DNA of 64,000 nucleotides from Azospirillum picis (GTDB lineage: Bacteria; Pseudomonadota; Alphaproteobacteria; Azospirillales; Azospirillaceae): contig NZ_JAGINO010000001.1 in assembly GCF_017876115.1 (NCBI RefSeq), forward strand, positions 248,001 to 312,000, read 5' to 3'. Under the pieces are notes generated by a model that made no database searches, was not told the DNA's origin, and worked only from the letters and a program-made list of their open reading frames with translations. The position numbers and the translations under genes were made by a program. This document shows, one piece after another, positions 20,084 through 28,471 of this stretch. How positions within the stretch are numbered: position 1 is the stretch's first letter; every line of letters starts with the position of its first letter.

Positions 20084-20710
20084 TCATACCGTCCGCTTCC
20101 AGGCGACCGTCAGCAGCCCGGCCCCCATCAGCAGCGAACCGCCGACGCGGTTGACCGTCCGCTGCACCGCCGGCGCGCGCACCGCCCGCCGCGCCGCCGA
20201 GGCGAGCAGGGCGTAGCCGGCGGCATTCAGCGTCGCCAGAACCAGGAACGTCGCCTCCATCACCAGCATCTGGTCGAACAGCGGCCGGCCGGCGTCGAGG
20301 AACTGCGGCAGGAAGGCGACGAAGAACACGATGCTCTTGGGGTTCAGCGCGGTGACGGCATAGGTGTGCAGCATCATGCGCCAGGGCCGCACGGCCGCCT
20401 GCTCCGCCTCCACCTCGCCCGGCGTGACCGGCGCCCGCCACAGCTTCAGGCCGAGCCAGACGAGATAGGCGGCCCCCAGCCATTTCAGGCCGGTGAACAG
20501 CATCGCCGAGGTCGACAGCAGGACGCCCAGCCCGAGCATCGAGGCGGTCATCGCCGTGAAGTCGCCCAGCGCCACACCGGCCACCGTCGCCATCGCCGAC
20601 CGCCGGCCGTGGCCGAGCGCGTAGGAGACGACGATCAGCACCGTCGGGCCGGGGATCATCAGCATGAGGATGGAGGCGGCGGCGAAGGCAAGCCACAGGT
20701 CTGGGGACAT
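20084..20710 (-). CDS. LysE/RhtB-family amino-acid exporter
   Basis: A 208-residue inner-membrane protein with about six hydrophobic segments. The N-terminal MSPDLWLAFAAASILMLMIP followed by GPTVLIVVSYALGHGRR is the LysE/RhtB signature (GP near the end of helix 1, then G-R). AAYLVWLGLKLWR and ALNPKSIVFFVAFLPQFL are also conserved. The family exports amino acids or related small molecules by proton exchange; the substrate cannot be read from sequence. It lies between two minus-strand genes with sizeable gaps and seems to be monocistronic. Confidence 0.92.
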   Translation of the reverse strand: MSPDLWLAFAAASILMLMIPGPTVLIVVSYALGHGRRSAMATVAGVALGDFTAMTASMLGLGVLLSTSAMLFTGLKWLGAAYLVWLGLKLWRAPVTPGEVEAEQAAVRPWRMMLHTYAVTALNPKSIVFFVAFLPQFLDAGRPLFDQMLVMEATFLVLATLNAAGYALLASAARRAVRAPAVQRTVNRVGGSLLMGAGLLTVAWKRTV

Positions 20711-20880
20711 GGAGGGGGCTCCGGCTGGTCGGGTGGACGCCCATCAATCCACAGAGCCGTTGCGGGCGCAACAACGCGCGGACAGCGCGGGTCTTCCGTG
20801 CAGCAACGAAAACGCCCCTCTCCCGAGGCGGAAGAGGGGCGCTTTCGTTGCCACTCGGCGGCGACGGGGCGGAGGCCGCC

Positions 20881-22662
20881 TCAAATCCGCCGCAGCGGCC
20901 GCCTCGCAGTCCAGACGGTGGCGAGGAACGGCAGCGCCAGCAGGACCTGCAGCCCCGCCCATCCGAGCGCCTCCCAGTTCGGGAGCGACCAGTCGACCTC
21001 GTGCAGCGCCGCCATGAACGGAAGCTGTCCGTAGATCAGCGATTCGAGCGGCACGAACCCTTCCGCCACCACGGTCAGAACCGCACCCAGCAGCAGGCCG
21101 GCGGCAAGGAGCGTTTCCACCGGCAGGCGGCGGACGGCGCCCCACAGGCCGCGCGCCGGCTCGATCGCCGCCGGCACGGCCGGGCGGAACAGGCTGGCGA
21201 CGCCGAGCGCGTTGTGGATGTCGGTCCCGGCCGGGCGGCGGGCGGCGCGGATCAGCCCCAGCGCCGGCAGGGCGACGGCCGGGATCAGCAGGTAGGGGTT
21301 GGGGAAGTCGCGGTAGCGGCCGTCGAAGACGATCAGCAGCGACCAGGCCAGGGCCACCACCCCGAGCGCCACCGCGCTCCACCGCCCCACCCGCTCGGTG
21401 CGCGACAGCACCGGGCGCGGATGGCGCAGGCCGACCAGCGGCTCGCGCGCCAGCCCGCCGCTGGCCAGCGCCCGCCGGGCGGTCAGCAGGACCGCCAGCG
21501 ACAGGGCAGCGGTCAGGGCCAGCATGCCGACGGCGAGCGTGGTGTCCTGCCAGTAGTGCTTGCCGTGCTGGGCGACGAAGGCGGCGCGGACATAAAGGGT
21601 GGCAAGCGCCTGGGTCAGCAGGATCAGCGCCGCCCAGCCGGTGCCGGGCAGCCGGCGCGGCAGCAGGGCCAGCCAGCCCAGCAGCACCAGCGCCAGCCCG
21701 CTGGAGGCGGCGAACAGCCACGGCCAGCGCACATTGTCGACCACCGGCCCGGCCAGCGAGAATTTCGGCGTGCGGTCGGCGTCGTAGAGGCCCCAGTGGC
21801 CGCCGACGGTGCCCTCCAGCTTCGCCTTCCATTCCTGGTCGAAGGCCTCGATCACGTTGTAGTCGAAGCCTTCGCGGTCGGCGAGCCGGACGAAGGCGTT
21901 GACGAACTTCGCCTTGTTGACCAGCCCGGGGACCGCGGCGCCGCGCGACCGCCCGGCGGTCGGCCAGCCGGTCTCGCCGACCAGGATCGGCTTGCCGGGG
22001 AAACGCTCGGCGATGATGCGGTAGCTGTGGCGGATGCGCTCGGTGGCGCCCTCGACGCCGGCCGGCACGTCTTCCCAGTAGGGCAGCAGGTGGATGGTCA
22101 GGTAATCGACGTGATCCGCGATCTGCGGGTATTTCAGCCACCATTCCCAGACGTCGGCGTAGGACACCGGCTGCTTCACCGCCGCCTTGACGCGGTCGAT
22201 GTAGCCGGCCACCTGCTCGGGCGTCAGCTCCCGCCGCAGCAGCACCTCGTTGCCGACGATGACGCGGGTGATGGTGTCGGGGTAGCGGTTGGCGAGGTCG
22301 ATCAGCGAGGCGATCTCGGCCTCGTTCTTGTCGGTCTTGGAAGACAGCCAGGCCCCCATGGTGACCGTCAGCCCGTGCTTGCGCGCCAGCTCCGGGACCA
22401 CCTCCAGCCCCTCCAGCGAGGTGTAGGTGCGCACGCCGGCCACCTGCGGGGCGAGCGCCGCCAGATCCTCCTCGATCTGGGCGGTCGTCGGGAAGACGTG
22501 GGTCAGCGGGCTCTGGCCGTCGCGGAAGGGGGCGAAGGACACGCTGCGCAGCTTGCCGCCCGGCGGCGGGTCGAGCGGCACCGGGCGGTTCGGCAGGGAC
22601 CAGACGGCGAGATTCGCGAGGCCGGCGACGATCATCGCGGCGAGGATGAGGATCAGGCGCAT
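20881..22662 (-). CDS. GH17-like membrane protein (beta-glucan synthesis/transfer)
   Basis: 593 residues. After an N-terminal membrane anchor (MRLILILAAMIVAGLANLAV), residues about 35-300 form a family-17 glycoside-hydrolase-like barrel: SVSFAPFRDGQSPLTHVFP, the acid/base Glu near 138 in RVIVGNEVLLR and the nucleophile Glu near 229 in ILVGETGWPTAGR. The C-terminal 290 residues hold about eight membrane helices. Homologues are annotated as beta-(1-6)-glucan synthases; in bradyrhizobia GH17-like proteins act in cyclic beta-1,3/1,6-glucan formation, so a transglycosylase role in a periplasmic or surface beta-glucan is plausible. No adjacent glycosyltransferase supports a specific product. Confidence 0.85.
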   Translation of the reverse strand: MRLILILAAMIVAGLANLAVWSLPNRPVPLDPPPGGKLRSVSFAPFRDGQSPLTHVFPTTAQIEEDLAALAPQVAGVRTYTSLEGLEVVPELARKHGLTVTMGAWLSSKTDKNEAEIASLIDLANRYPDTITRVIVGNEVLLRRELTPEQVAGYIDRVKAAVKQPVSYADVWEWWLKYPQIADHVDYLTIHLLPYWEDVPAGVEGATERIRHSYRIIAERFPGKPILVGETGWPTAGRSRGAAVPGLVNKAKFVNAFVRLADREGFDYNVIEAFDQEWKAKLEGTVGGHWGLYDADRTPKFSLAGPVVDNVRWPWLFAASSGLALVLLGWLALLPRRLPGTGWAALILLTQALATLYVRAAFVAQHGKHYWQDTTLAVGMLALTAALSLAVLLTARRALASGGLAREPLVGLRHPRPVLSRTERVGRWSAVALGVVALAWSLLIVFDGRYRDFPNPYLLIPAVALPALGLIRAARRPAGTDIHNALGVASLFRPAVPAAIEPARGLWGAVRRLPVETLLAAGLLLGAVLTVVAEGFVPLESLIYGQLPFMAALHEVDWSLPNWEALGWAGLQVLLALPFLATVWTARRPLRRI

Positions 22663-22779
22663 GGGCGGGATGTCTACACCAAAGGCTTGACGGTTTGAAC
22701 GGTGACCGTCGCACCAACAGGCGCCGGGGCGATTTTATTCACCCGCCCCGCCAGAAAACCCGGAGGCCGGGATGACGGG

Positions 22780-22810
22780 AAAAAGGGCGCGCCCCGTGAG
22801 AGGCGCGCCC
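22780..22810 (-). terminator. Rho-independent terminator downstream of fpr
   Basis: Read on the minus strand, a 9-bp stem GGGCGCGCC/GGCGCGCCC (22802-22810 with 22785-22793) and an 8-base loop are followed by TTTTT (22780-22784). Orientation and U-tract assign it to the fpr transcript. The rest of the 22663-22954 spacer holds no gene I can see. Confidence 0.85.
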
Positions 22811-22954
22811 GCCAGGTCGGTCAAGGATTGAGTGACGTGCCTTCGTCACGATCTGGTAAACCGGCGGAGGGGGAGGTTTATTCCGGCCGCCGGCGACAAA
22901 TCCCGCAGCGGCCGCCTGCCTCCGTCCCTGGCCCCCTTCCCTGCCCCCATCCGC

Positions 22955-23728
22955 TCAGCGCTCGACGAACGCCTTCTCGATGACGAAGCCGCCCGGCTCG
23001 CCGTTGGTGCCCATGACGAAGCCGCGGCGCTCCATCATCGCCGTGGTCTCGGCCAGCATGGCCGGGCTGCCGCAGATCATCACCCGGTCCTTCTCGGCGT
23101 CGAGATCCGGCAGGCCGAGGTCGGTGAACAGCTTGCCCGTCTCCATCAGCGTGGTCAGGCGGCCCTGGTTGCGGAAGGGCTCGCGCGTCACGGTCGGGTA
23201 ATAGAGCAGCTTCTCCTTCACCTGCTCGCCGAAGAACTCGTTCTCCGGCAGATTGTGATGGATCAGGTCGTCGTAGGCCAGTTCCGCCACCGTGCGGGTG
23301 CCGTGGGTCAGGATCACCCGGTCGAACTTCTCGTACATCTCCGGGTCCTTGATGATGCTGAGGAACGGCGCCAGGCCGGTGCCGGTGCTCAGCAGGTACA
23401 GGTTGCGCCCGGACAGCAGGTTGTCGGTGATCAGGGTGCCGGTCGCCTTGCGGTTCACCAGCAGCGTGTCGCCTTCCTTGAGGTGCTGCAGGCGCGAGGT
23501 CAGCGGGCCGTCCTGCACCTTGATGCTGAAGAACTCCAGCGTCTCCTCGTAATGCGCGCTGACCAGGCTGTAGGCGCGCAGCAGGGGCCGGCCTTCGACC
23601 TCCAGCCCGATCATGGTGAACTGCCCCGGCAGGAAGCGGAAGGAGGGATCGCGCGTGGTGGTGAAGCTGAACAGCGTGTCGGTCCAGTGGTGAACGGTCA
23701 GCACGCGCTCTTTGATCAAGTTGCTCAT
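22955..23728 (-). CDS. fpr: Ferredoxin--NADP reductase
   Basis: A 257-residue bacterial-type plant-fold flavoenzyme that exchanges electrons between NADP(H) and ferredoxin/flavodoxin, important for nitrogenase electron supply and oxidative-stress defence. FAD binding is shown by RAYSLVSA (the RxYS motif), the NADP site by STGTGLAPFLSIIKD, and MICGSPAMLAET is the C-terminal nucleotide-binding element. The carboxyl end FVIEKAFVER is typical of subclass I Fpr. The start ATG is clear. It ends in its own U-tract hairpin, and an FNR-like dyad lies about 220 bp upstream, so oxygen-responsive control is possible. Confidence 0.94.
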   Translation of the reverse strand: MSNLIKERVLTVHHWTDTLFSFTTTRDPSFRFLPGQFTMIGLEVEGRPLLRAYSLVSAHYEETLEFFSIKVQDGPLTSRLQHLKEGDTLLVNRKATGTLITDNLLSGRNLYLLSTGTGLAPFLSIIKDPEMYEKFDRVILTHGTRTVAELAYDDLIHHNLPENEFFGEQVKEKLLYYPTVTREPFRNQGRLTTLMETGKLFTDLGLPDLDAEKDRVMICGSPAMLAETTAMMERRGFVMGTNGEPGGFVIEKAFVER

Positions 23729-23943
23729 GGGGGCGTTCCAAAACCTGTCGGTGCCAAGCTCTGTTGGCGACGTGAGATGCCGATGTCCGGGACGCTGCGT
23801 TCAGGTGGCCGGTGCATGGAAAACAGCGGAGCTGCCGCGACGCAACGGCCGAAACCTATCAACAAACCCGGCCGAAGGCCACGGATTTATACCAGCCGGT
23901 TGGCGGGCTTCCGCAAAAACAACACAAGCACTGCCGTAGAACA

Positions 23944-23957
23944 TTGATCCCGGTCAA
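23944..23957. promoter_or_regulatory. FNR/CRP-family-type dyad upstream of fpr
   Basis: TTGATCCCGGTCAA matches the FNR/Anr consensus TTGAT-N4-ATCAA at nine of ten defined positions. It lies just after the ScfR stop codon. On the minus strand a TATAAA follows 52 bp downstream of the box, placing the box centre near -71, a normal class I activator position. The fpr start would then have a long leader of about 150 bases. Not tested; chance is possible. Confidence 0.4.
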
Positions 23958-23965
23958 CCGGCCGC

Positions 23966-25417
23966 CTATTCGGCACTGGGCGGCGCGAACAGGTAGGGGG
24001 ACAGGCCGCGCAGGTTCTCGTCGACGATAAGCCGGTGATTCAGCGGCGGGAATGCCCGCTGCGAACAGTTCAGCCGCGGGCAGAGCCGGCAGTTGACGCC
24101 GATCGGCGTCGCCGCATCGGTGTTGGACAGGTCGAAACCGTCCGCATAGGTGACCTGCGCCGCATGTTGGACGTCGCAGCCCAGCGCCACGGCGAACTGC
24201 TGCGGCGGGCTGCGGTGGCCACCGCCGGTCTTGGCCACGGTGCGGGCGATCGAGAAATAGGCGGTTCCGTCCGGCATCTCCGCCATCTGGCTGTGGATCT
24301 TGCCCGGCGTGCCGAACGCCTCGTAGACGATCCAGCGCGGGCAGCCGCCGCCGAAGCGGGCGAGATGGAAGCCGGCGCCGGAGAAGCGCTTCGACACGTT
24401 TCCGGCGCTGTCCACCCGCATGAAGAAGAACGGCACCCCCTTGGCTCCCGGCCGGTGCAGCGTGGTGAGCCGGTGGCAGACCTGCTCGAAGGAGGCATCG
24501 AAGCGCCGGCGCAGGATCTCGATGTCGTAGCGCACCTGGGCCGCCGCCTCCAGGAAGCGCTGGTAGGGCATCAGCACCGCGGCGGCGAAATAGTTGGCCA
24601 GCCCGATGCGGGCGAGCCGCCGCGCCTCGTCGTCCGCCAGGTTGGCGGCCTCGACGATGCGGTTCAGCAGGTCGCGGTGGCGCAGCAGCGCGATCTGGCA
24701 GGCGAGCTGGAAGGTGCGGCCCGACGGCGCCAGCATCTCCGACAGCAGGATGCGGCGGCTGTGGCGGTCGAAGCGGCGCACGGCGTAGCCCATCACCTCC
24801 GACGGCAGCAGGCGGACGCGGACGCTGTGCTGGGTGTTCAGCCAGTCGGCCAGCCCGCGGTAGATGTCGCCCCGCTCCAGCTTACCGTCCTGCCACAGGC
24901 TTTCCGCGGCCTCCTCCAGGTCGGAGAAGTGGTTGGACTGGGCCTGGAAGAGGTCGCGGACCTGGTCCTGCGGGAAGCCGGTGTGCTGCACCAGATGCAG
25001 CTTCTCGCGGTCGGCCACCCGCTCGGCCAGCGCCTGCAGGTCGTCGCGCGCGCCGCGGTAGCCGCGGTAGAGCGCCACCACCGCCTGCCCCAGCGTCGGC
25101 GCCACCGCCGCCAGTTCGCGGAAGTCCTGGTTCTTGATGTCGGAGCCGTCGAACAGCGGATCGGCGAACACCTCGCGCAGCCCGGCGACCAGCCGGCTCT
25201 CCTCGTCCTCGGCGAAGGCCTGAAGATCGACGCCGAAGCGCTGCCCGAGCTTCAGCAGCAGCGGAACGGTGACCGGCCTCTGGTTGTGTTCGATCAGGTT
25301 CAGGTAGCTGGGGGAGATGCCGAGCTGCTCCGCCATCTGCGCCTGGGTCAGTCCATGGTCGCGGCGCAGGCGGCGGACCTTGGGTCCCAGCATCGCCTTC
25401 TTTTCCATGATCGCCAC
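23966..25417 (-). CDS. ScfR/RamB-type XRE regulator (short-chain fatty acyl / glyoxylate control)
   Basis: 483 residues. An N-terminal XRE helix-turn-helix ([20 protein letters not shown], then [15 protein letters not shown]) is followed by an IrrE/ImmA-like region and a C-terminal DUF2083 domain with clustered cysteines: [19 protein letters not shown]. This is the ScfR architecture, whose best-studied member RamB represses isocitrate lyase in Corynebacterium. It is divergent from aceA, so control of the glyoxylate bypass according to acetate, propionate or acyl-CoA status is strongly suggested. A GTG at 25417 preceded by GGGGGAAG is used; the ATG at 25408 is an alternative. Repeated TTTAC boxes fill the shared promoter region. 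Confidence 0.9.
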   Translation of the reverse strand: MAIMEKKAMLGPKVRRLRRDHGLTQAQMAEQLGISPSYLNLIEHNQRPVTVPLLLKLGQRFGVDLQAFAEDEESRLVAGLREVFADPLFDGSDIKNQDFRELAAVAPTLGQAVVALYRGYRGARDDLQALAERVADREKLHLVQHTGFPQDQVRDLFQAQSNHFSDLEEAAESLWQDGKLERGDIYRGLADWLNTQHSVRVRLLPSEVMGYAVRRFDRHSRRILLSEMLAPSGRTFQLACQIALLRHRDLLNRIVEAANLADDEARRLARIGLANYFAAAVLMPYQRFLEAAAQVRYDIEILRRRFDASFEQVCHRLTTLHRPGAKGVPFFFMRVDSAGNVSKRFSGAGFHLARFGGGCPRWIVYEAFGTPGKIHSQMAEMPDGTAYFSIARTVAKTGGGHRSPPQQFAVALGCDVQHAAQVTYADGFDLSNTDAATPIGVNCRLCPRLNCSQRAFPPLNHRLIVDENLRGLSPYLFAPPSAE

Positions 25418-25464
25418 GATGCTTCCCCCAGCCTCGCACCGGATGCCCGGAACGGTTTTTCGGA

Positions 25465-25526
25465 TTTACAAAATTTACCGATTTACAGCTTTTTTCGAAC
25501 GGCAGTTTACAAGCGGACCTTTTTAC
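25465..25526. promoter_or_regulatory. Five TTTAC direct repeats between scfR-type gene and aceA
   Basis: TTTAC occurs at 25465, 25474, 25482, 25506 and 25522, all on the plus strand. Intervals are 9, 8, 24 and 16 bp, close to multiples of eight. Several extend to TTTACAAA or TTTACAAG, similar in type to the TTTGCAAA core of RamB sites. The segment is AT-rich inside the 324-bp spacer 25418-25741 and otherwise lacks genes. It is the likely operator of the adjacent ScfR-type regulator. Confidence 0.6.
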
Positions 25527-25741
25527 AAACAAGGGCTTATTGCAACGCATCCAAGGCGGGCTTAACTCTTGATCCACGGCCGCGCTGTAAAGCGCAAGCG
25601 GTCCCGAAGACGGTCAGGAGCAGCAGAAGACGGCGGGAGGAAACGCCGCTGCGACGAGACCGCGGGGACCGACAGAAGGCCCGCCCCGAGACCATCCATT
25701 CGCCCAGCGTACCGGGCGTTCCGGACAGAAGGAAACCGACC

Positions 25742-27019
25742 ATGTCGCTCGATGAGAAGACCAAGGCCGCCATCCACGCCGCCCGTTACGAGGGCATCCG
25801 CCGCGACTACACCATGGACGACGTCAAGCGTCTGAGCGGTTCGGTCAAGATCGAGTACACGCTGGCCGAGCTGGGCGCGCGCCGCCTGTGGGAGCTGCTG
25901 AAGACCGAGCCCTACATCAACACGCTGGGCGCCCTGACCGGCAACCAGGCGATGCAGGCGGTCAAGGCCGGGCTGAAGGCCATCTATCTGTCGGGCTGGC
26001 AGGTCGCCGGCGATGCCAACACCGCCGGCCAGATGTACCCGGACCAGAGCCTGTATCCGGTCAACTCGGTCCCGGCGGTGGTCGAGCGCATCAACAACAC
26101 CTTCAAGCGCGCCGACGAGATCCAGACTTCCGAGGGCAAGGGCGACACCTACTGGTTCGCGCCGATCATCGCCGACGCCGAGGCCGGCTTCGGCGGCCCG
26201 CTGAACGCCTTCGAGCTGATGAAGGCGATGATCAAGGCGGGTGCGGCCGGCGTGCACTGGGAAGACCAGCTCGCCTCTGAGAAGAAGTGCGGCCACCTCG
26301 GCGGCAAGGTCCTGATCCCGACGCAGCAGCACATCCGCACGCTGAACGCCGCCCGCCTGGCCGCCGACGTCTGCGGCACCTCGACCCTGGTGATCGCCCG
26401 CACCGACGCCGAGTCGGCGCAGCTCATCACCTCCGACATCGACGAGCGCGACCATCCCTTCATCGATTTCGACGCCGGCCGCACCACCGAGGGCTTCTTC
26501 CGCCTGAAGAAGGGCATGGGCGTCGACCACTGCATCGCCCGCGGCCTGTCCTACGCCCCCTATTCCGACCTGATGTGGTGGGAAACCTCCAAGCCGAACC
26601 TGGACGAAGCCCGCCGCTTCGCCGAGGCGGTTCACAAGGAATTCCCGGACAAGATGCTGGCCTACAACTGCTCGCCGAGCTTCAACTGGAAGGCCAACCT
26701 CGACGATGCGACCATCGCCAAGTACCAGCGCGAGCTGGGCGCGATGGGCTACAAGTTCCAGTTCGTGACGCTGGCCGGCTTCCACAGCCTGAACTACTCC
26801 GCGTTCAAGCTGGCCAAGGGCTACGCCGCCCGCGGCATGGCCGCCTACTCCGAACTGCAGCAGGCCGAGTTCGAGGCCGAGGCCGAGGGCTACACCGCGA
26901 CCAAGCACCAGCGCGAGGTCGGCACCGGTTACTTCGACGCGGTCGCCACGGCGATCTCGGGCGGAACCTCCTCGACCACCGCCTACAAGGACTCCACCGA
27001 GGCTGATCAGTTCCATTGA
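25742..27019 (+). CDS. aceA: Isocitrate lyase
   Basis: A 425-residue cytoplasmic enzyme that splits isocitrate into glyoxylate and succinate, the first step of the glyoxylate bypass used on acetate, fatty acids or PHB-derived acetyl-CoA. The catalytic loop is KKCGHLGGK with Cys183. Substrate and Mg2+ residues appear in [35 protein letters not shown] and the C-terminal lid TLAGFHSLN. Length equals the short bacterial ICL class. The ATG follows AAGGAAACCGACC. It is divergent from the ScfR-type regulator and ends before a strong terminator. No malate synthase is in the window. Confidence 0.97.
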   Translation: MSLDEKTKAAIHAARYEGIRRDYTMDDVKRLSGSVKIEYTLAELGARRLWELLKTEPYINTLGALTGNQAMQAVKAGLKAIYLSGWQVAGDANTAGQMYPDQSLYPVNSVPAVVERINNTFKRADEIQTSEGKGDTYWFAPIIADAEAGFGGPLNAFELMKAMIKAGAAGVHWEDQLASEKKCGHLGGKVLIPTQQHIRTLNAARLAADVCGTSTLVIARTDAESAQLITSDIDERDHPFIDFDAGRTTEGFFRLKKGMGVDHCIARGLSYAPYSDLMWWETSKPNLDEARRFAEAVHKEFPDKMLAYNCSPSFNWKANLDDATIAKYQRELGAMGYKFQFVTLAGFHSLNYSAFKLAKGYAARGMAAYSELQQAEFEAEAEGYTATKHQREVGTGYFDAVATAISGGTSSTTAYKDSTEADQFH

Positions 27020-27102
27020 TCGCAGGTTCCGATCATTGGGACTGGTCCGTGATCCGGGGTGCGAGCCGGATCTTTTCGAACGGCTGATGCTATGACTTGC
27101 CG

Positions 27103-27135
27103 ACGGCCGGGGGCCTTCCCCCCGGCCGTTTTTTT
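27103..27135 (+). terminator. Rho-independent terminator of aceA
   Basis: ACGGCCGGGGG (27103-27113) pairs with CCCCCGGCCGT (27119-27129), an 11-bp GC stem, followed by seven T residues (27129-27135). It lies 84 bp after the aceA stop. Confidence 0.93.
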
Positions 27136-27364
27136 CATCGGCAGGGCGCCGGCCGAAGAAGCCGGGCCACCGTCGCCCCGGATCCACGCGCAGGAGGCCG
27201 CGCAAGCCCCGCCCCTATGGTATGGCAGACCTGCACGTCATCAACCGGTGGTACCGGAGAGATAGCCCGAAAGTCTTGAGCGGAACTGGAAAATCACGGT
27301 CATATCCACCTTGCCCGCGCCGTTGCGCGCCGCCGCCGGCTTGGGTGCGCCGCGGAATCCCTTG

Positions 27365-27393
27365 TTGACTTGCGGGGGCTTCGGGACCAATTA
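27365..27393 (+). promoter_or_regulatory. Candidate promoter of the DJ-1/PfpI gene
   Basis: TTGACT (27365-27370) and CAATTA (27388-27393) are 17 bp apart. The start codon is 243 bp further on, so the leader would be long. The 27136-27635 spacer otherwise contains no gene I can support. Confidence 0.4.
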
Positions 27394-27481
27394 AGCGTCC
27401 ATGCTCAAAACAAACCGATCCGGGACGTAAAGGTCCCAAACGCCGGCACCTGACCGCAGGGCACCGGCGGGCGGGACTGGC

Positions 27482-27580
27482 CGCCGCGCATTCGCATGCG
27501 CGGCGATGACCGATTCCCAACCGCCGCTTTCCCCCGCCGCGGCGGGTTCTTCCCGAGGCGACGCGCCTCCGGGTCGACCC
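27482..27580 (+). other. Cluster of hairpins in the leader of the DJ-1/PfpI gene
   Basis: Three GC dyads follow one another: CGCCGCGCA/TGCGCGGCG (27482-27505, 6-base loop), the palindrome CCCGCCGCGGCGGG (27533-27546), and CCCGAGGCG with a bulged complement (27552-27573), ending at the palindrome GGGTCGACCC (27571-27580). The ribosome site lies about 45 bases beyond. A structured regulatory leader or an attenuator is possible; it matches no riboswitch class I know. Confidence 0.35.
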
Positions 27581-27635
27581 GACGAAGGAAGATGCTCCGG
27601 CGTCCTTGGTCGAAACGATGAAAGGACATGACAGT

Positions 27636-28199
27636 ATGGATCAATCGCTCGCAGGAAAGTCCATTGCCATCCTCGTCTCCAACGGCTTCGAAGAAGCGGA
27701 GATGACCGAGCCGCAGCGCGCCCTGATCAAGACCGGGGCCACCCTGCGCACCATCTCGACCGAGACGGGTCTGGTCAACGGCTGGCACGGCAAGTCCTGG
27801 GGCCACTACTTCCCGGTGGACAAGCATCTGAGCGAGGCGCTCGGCGCCGACTTCGACATGCTGCTGCTGCCGGGCGGTGAGCGCAGCGTGGCGAAGCTGC
27901 AGCAGTCGGCCCACACCCGCCGCATCGTCGGCCACTTCCTCGACGCCGGCAAGCCGATCGCCGCGATCGACCAGGGCATCCAGTTGCTGGCCATCCCCGG
28001 CAAGCTGCGCGGCCGGCTGCTGGCCGCTCCGGAAGCCTACCGCGCCGACCTGCAGGCCGCCGGCGGCAAGATCAGCGAAGAGCCGCTGGTCGTCGACGAC
28101 ATCACGGTCTCGGCCCTCGGCCAGGACCAGCTCAACGAGTTCGTCGAGGCCGTGGTGAAGCTGTTCACCGAACTGGGCTCCGTTCGCAAGGCCGCCTGA
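27636..28199 (+). CDS. DJ-1/PfpI family protein lacking the nucleophile cysteine
   Basis: 187 residues of DJ-1/PfpI fold. The family glutamate is present in VSNGFEEAEM, and the central strand DFDMLLLPGGERSV is canonical. The nucleophile elbow, normally AICHGP or similar, reads IAAIDQGIQLLAI: Asp112 and Gln113 replace the catalytic Cys and His. A glyoxalase, deglycase or protease role is therefore unlikely, and a binding or structural function is more plausible. The ATG at 27636 follows GAAAGGAC; earlier in-frame ATGs exist at 27606 and 27618. It is a single-gene unit, with a long structured leader and a strong hairpin after the stop. Confidence 0.88.
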   Translation: MDQSLAGKSIAILVSNGFEEAEMTEPQRALIKTGATLRTISTETGLVNGWHGKSWGHYFPVDKHLSEALGADFDMLLLPGGERSVAKLQQSAHTRRIVGHFLDAGKPIAAIDQGIQLLAIPGKLRGRLLAAPEAYRADLQAAGGKISEEPLVVDDITVSALGQDQLNEFVEAVVKLFTELGSVRKAA

Positions 28200-28220
28200 T
28201 CTCCATCCTCAGCCGGTCCC

Positions 28221-28266
28221 GAAACGGCCGCCGCACCAGCCCTGGTGCGGCGGCCGTTTCGTTTTC
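28221..28266 (+). terminator. Terminator of the DJ-1/PfpI gene
   Basis: GAAACGGCCGCCGCACCAG (28221-28239) is fully complementary to 28242-28260, giving a stem of up to 19 bp, followed by GTTTTC. It is one of the strongest hairpins in the window and lies 21 bp after the stop codon. Confidence 0.88.
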
Positions 28267-28374
28267 GCCATCCCCGCCATCGCGGCCGCCGCCGGCCCGC
28301 CGGCACCGGTCGGGACCTGCCGGCCAGCACGACCGCCCCGCCCCCGAGGTCATGCTTCAAGCCGCCCATGTCCG

Positions 28375-28403
28375 TTGATTATTTTAAACATTCGTATTAA
28401 TAA
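28375..28403 (+). promoter_or_regulatory. Promoter of the chemoreceptor at 28472
   Basis: TTGATT (28375-28380) and TAATAA (28398-28403) are 17 bp apart in a short AT-rich patch 70 bp upstream of the receptor start. It fits a sigma-70 promoter. No clear sigma-28 GCCGATAA element is visible. Confidence 0.6.
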
Positions 28404-28471
28404 AATCGTGGGCCGCGCTTGGTAGTCTTTCAGGCGGCACTCGGCTGGCAGCGTGGCGACGGGGCGGCGAA

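Noticed and set aside
27136..27635. An EcfG-type stress promoter (GGAAC-N16/17-CGTT) for the DJ-1 gene.
   Set aside because: GGAAC occurs near 27281 but no CGTT follows at the right spacing.
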